Below are positions 61,713 through 64,000 of a DNA stretch of 64,000 bases, one piece after another. The notes beneath the pieces are model-generated. The model did no database searches. It was not told where the DNA came from and was given only the letters and a program-made list of their open reading frames with translations. Position 1 is the first letter of the stretch, and each line of letters begins with the position of its first letter. The position numbers and the translations under genes were made by a program. Origin of the DNA: Streptomyces sp. HUAS 15-9 (lineage in GTDB: Bacteria; Actinomycetota; Actinomycetes; Streptomycetales; Streptomycetaceae); assembly GCF_025642155.1 (NCBI RefSeq), contig NZ_CP106798.1:5642001-5706000 (forward strand). The letters run 5' to 3'.

Positions 61713-62354
61713 ATGAGGGGCGAACCCAGTTGCCCGAAGTGTGGTGGCCGGGTCAGGGCTCCCGGACTCTTCGCCGATTCGTGGCAGTGCGATGTGCACG
61801 GGACCGTGCATCCGGTGCAGCCCGTGATCCCGCCCAGCGTCGAGGCCCTCGGCGTGGTGGTGCATCGCACCCAGGTGCCGGTCTGGATGCCATGGCCGCT
61901 GCCGGTGGGATGGCTGTTCACGGGCGTGGCCTGTGCGGGCGACGACCGCAGCGGCGGCCGGGCGACCGCGGTGGCCTGCTCGGGGCCCGGTCCGCTCGGC
62001 GGCATGGGCGAGATGATCCTGGTCGCCGAGGAGTTGGGGGTCGGTCTGGGTGCGCGCTACGCCGGTATCGACGGCCCGGACCCGGGGCCGTACATGAACG
62101 TCGAGAAGCCACCCCAGGCCAAGGTTCTGGCCGCCGGCCGTCCGGCCCCGCTCTGGCATGTCACCGGCTCCCCGGACGACCGCGCCGTGTTCGCCGGCGA
62201 GGCGCGCGGACTGTGGCTGTGGGCGGTGGTCTGGCCCGAGCAGACCGGGCTGCTGATGTACGACGAACTGGTACTGACCGATCTGCGCGACGCGGGCGCC
62301 GAGCTGGACCTGGTGCCGTGCGGTGCGCTGTCACCGAGACTGTTGCAGCCCTGA
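61713..62354 (+). CDS. DUF6758-type protein with N-terminal zinc ribbon
   Basis: 213 residues from ATG 61713. A treble-clef-like start (EPSCPKCGGRVRAPGLFADS, WQCDVHGTVHPVQ) gives C-x2-C plus C-x2-H ligands. The remainder (LPVGWLFTGVACAGDDRSGG, ATAVACSGPGPLGGMGEMIL, YDELVLTDLRDAGAELDLVP) belongs to an actinobacterial family of unknown function. It lies upstream of the PHP phosphoesterase gene with 111 bases between. Confidence 0.82.
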   Translation: MRGEPSCPKCGGRVRAPGLFADSWQCDVHGTVHPVQPVIPPSVEALGVVVHRTQVPVWMPWPLPVGWLFTGVACAGDDRSGGRATAVACSGPGPLGGMGEMILVAEELGVGLGARYAGIDGPDPGPYMNVEKPPQAKVLAAGRPAPLWHVTGSPDDRAVFAGEARGLWLWAVVWPEQTGLLMYDELVLTDLRDAGAELDLVPCGALSPRLLQP

Positions 62355-62465
62355 GCGTTGCCTGTAGGGGGTGGATAGGGGGTGCGGGTGTGACAGGGCA
62401 CCCCTGAGGCCCGGCTATCCTTAGGTGTCCCCTCCCGTCCCGTCACCGCTTGGAGTGTCCGCGTC

Positions 62466-63323
62466 GTGCGCATCGATCTGCACTGCCACTCCACGGCCTC
62501 CGACGGCACGGACACCCCGGCCGAGCTGGTGCGCAACGCCGCCGCGGCCGGTCTGGACGTCGTCGCGCTGACCGACCACGACACCACCCGCGGACATGCC
62601 GAGGCACTCGCCGCGGTGCCGGCGGGGCTCACCCTCGTCACCGGCGCCGAACTCTCCTGCCGTGTCGACGGCGTCTCCATGCACATGCTGGCCTACCTCT
62701 TCGACCCCGAGGAGCCCGCCCTGCTCGCCGAGCGCGAGCTGGTCCGGGACGACCGGGTGCCGCGGGCCAAGAGCATGATCGCCAAGTTGAACGAGCTGGG
62801 CGTGCCGGTCACCTGGGAGCAGGTCTCGCGGATCGCCGGCAACGGCTCCGTCGGGCGTCCGCATGTCGCCTCCGCGCTCGTCGAGCTCGGTGTCGTACCG
62901 ACGGTGAGCGACGCGTTCACGGCCGATTGGCTGGCCGACGGCGGCCGGGCGTTCGTGGAGAAGCACGAGACCGACCCCTTCGAGGCGATCCGGCTGATCA
63001 AGGGCGCGGGCGGCGTGGCTGTCTTCGCGCACCCGGCCGCCGCCAAGCGCGGCCGCACGGTGCCCGAGCCAAGGATCGCGGAGATGGCCGCGGCCGGTCT
63101 GGACGGCCTCGAGGTCGACCACATGGACCACGACGCCGACGCCCGGACGCGTCTGCGCGGGCTCGCCGCCGAGCTGGGGCTCCTGGTCACGGGGTCCTCG
63201 GACTACCACGGCAGCCGCAAGACCGTGGCGCTGGGCGAGTACACGACGGATCCCGAGGTGTACGGGGAGATCACGCGGCGGGCCACCGGGGCGTTCCCGG
63301 TGCCGGGGGCCGGCGGAGCCTGA
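62466..63323 (+). CDS. PHP-domain metal-dependent phosphoesterase (TrpH/YciV type)
   Basis: 285 residues from GTG 62466. The PHP metal-binding motifs are DLHCHSTASDG at the N-terminus, ALTDHDTTRGH, GAELSC, FAHPAA and SSDYHGSRK near the C-terminus. In E. coli the relative YciV (RNase AM) is a 5'-3' exoribonuclease acting on short RNAs, so an RNA or nucleotide phosphodiester substrate is likely. It precedes marC by 65 bases. Confidence 0.9.
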   Translation: MRIDLHCHSTASDGTDTPAELVRNAAAAGLDVVALTDHDTTRGHAEALAAVPAGLTLVTGAELSCRVDGVSMHMLAYLFDPEEPALLAERELVRDDRVPRAKSMIAKLNELGVPVTWEQVSRIAGNGSVGRPHVASALVELGVVPTVSDAFTADWLADGGRAFVEKHETDPFEAIRLIKGAGGVAVFAHPAAAKRGRTVPEPRIAEMAAAGLDGLEVDHMDHDADARTRLRGLAAELGLLVTGSSDYHGSRKTVALGEYTTDPEVYGEITRRATGAFPVPGAGGA

Positions 63324-63388
63324 GGCCCACCCCTCTCAGGCCCACCTTCACCTTCTTCGCCCTCTTCACCCGCAAGGCTTGCTCACCC

Positions 63389-63994
63389 ATGTTCGACGTC
63401 GCCGTCTTCGGCTCCCTCTTCCTCACCCTTTTCGTCATCATGGATCCCCCCGGGATCACCCCGATCTTCCTCGCGCTGACCGCCGGACGCCCCGGCAAGG
63501 TGCAGAAGCGGATGGCCTTCCAGGCCGTCTGCGTGGCCGGCGGTGTGATCGCAGTCTTCGGACTGCTCGGCCACCAGATCCTGGACTACCTGCATGTCTC
63601 CGTCCCGGCGCTGATGATCGCGGGCGGGCTGCTGCTTCTGCTCATCGCGCTCGACCTGCTCACCGGCAAGACGGACGAGCCCAAGCAGACCAAGGACGTC
63701 AACGTCGCGCTCGTACCGCTGGGCATGCCGCTGCTGGCCGGGCCGGGCGCGATCGTCTCCGTCATCCTGGCCGTGCAGAAGGCCGACAGCGTGGCCACGC
63801 AGGTGTCGGTGTGGTCGGCGATCCTCGCGATACACGTCGTGCTGTGGCTGGTCATGCGCTACTCGCTGCTGATCATCCGGCTCATCAAGGACGGCGGCGT
63901 GGTCCTGGTGACACGGCTCGCGGGCATGATGCTCTCCGCCATCGCCGTGCAGCAGATCATCAACGGGGTCACGCAGGTGATCAAGGGCGCGTGA
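63389..63994 (+). CDS. MarC family integral membrane protein
   Basis: 201 residues from ATG 63389 (MFDVAVFGSLFLTLFVIMDP). Six helices; the MarC signature is VIMDPPGITPIFLALTAGRP with a second Pro/Gly motif PLGMPLLAGPGAIVSVILAV. Despite its name MarC is not a proven drug-resistance protein, and its substrate is unknown. Six bases remain to the window end. Confidence 0.9.
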   Translation: MFDVAVFGSLFLTLFVIMDPPGITPIFLALTAGRPGKVQKRMAFQAVCVAGGVIAVFGLLGHQILDYLHVSVPALMIAGGLLLLLIALDLLTGKTDEPKQTKDVNVALVPLGMPLLAGPGAIVSVILAVQKADSVATQVSVWSAILAIHVVLWLVMRYSLLIIRLIKDGGVVLVTRLAGMMLSAIAVQQIINGVTQVIKGA

Positions 63995-64000
63995 GCCCCG

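Overview
The window is a stretch of Streptomyces chromosome, or that of a very close relative. It has very high GC content with strong third-position GC bias, frequent GTG starts, long perfect hairpin terminators, mycothiol biosynthesis (mshB), and a five-gene oligopeptide permease whose gene order matches the BldK locus of S. coelicolor. From typA through mshB, fdxA, dapC/dapE, a LOG protein, folP2, tagA, DUF3117, the SigE-RseA-HtrA-TatB block, mrp, MgtE-like and corA, the order also follows the conserved Mycobacterium tuberculosis Rv1165-Rv1239c backbone. That comparison is from memory and no search was run.

Region 1 (1-20.9 kb): the 3' end of typA, then three complete oligopeptide ABC transporter operons in a row. 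The first is bldKABCDE-like (1394-7618; permease, binding protein, permease, two ATPases). The second (9010-14972) and third (15354-20905) run binding protein, two permeases, two ATPases, and are visibly paralogous. A methyltransferase gene lies convergently between operons 1 and 2, and a truncated amidohydrolase between 2 and 3. Operons 1 and 2 share a roughly 300-base leader, of which operon 3 keeps a shortened form. In operon 1 the leader still carries a ribosome site and start codon matching those of binding proteins 2 and 3, but the frame now closes after 13 codons.

Region 2 (21.0-28.3 kb) is the accessory part: an S9 prolyl-oligopeptidase-type peptidase, a tiny membrane protein, a WhiJ/AbaA-type regulatory trio (DUF397, XRE-DUF5753, anti-sigma-like ATPase with an apparently shifted 5' end), a 1.28 kb non-coding element bounded by near-perfect 242/241-base inverted repeats with 67-base tandem repeats inside, a decayed second copy of part of the peptidase gene, and a two-domain VOC protein.

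Region 3 (28.5-47 kb) is backbone: mshB and its small membrane partner, a large proline/glycine-rich YoaR-like membrane protein, a small secreted cysteine protein of different composition, an ABC-2 exporter co-transcribed with a DesK/DesR-type two-component system, a SirB1-type transglutaminase-like protein and a GNAT enzyme separated by five 23-base repeats, the 7Fe ferredoxin, the lysine/DAP genes dapC and dapE, a LOG protein, an inserted Phd/RelE toxin-antitoxin pair, FolP2, a DivIVA-like protein, TagA and an enoyl-CoA hydratase.

Region 4 (47.7-64 kb): DUF3117, an O-methyltransferase apparently starting at ATT, the envelope-stress block ECF sigma, zinc anti-sigma, HtrA protease and TatB, the Mrp iron-sulfur carrier, a DUF1003/MgtE-like pair, an LppX-like lipoprotein, CorA, a SUFU protein, an internally deleted MFS pseudogene with a palindromic operator-like site upstream, DUF6758, a PHP phosphoesterase and MarC. 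No rRNA, tRNA, CRISPR array or intact insertion sequence was seen.
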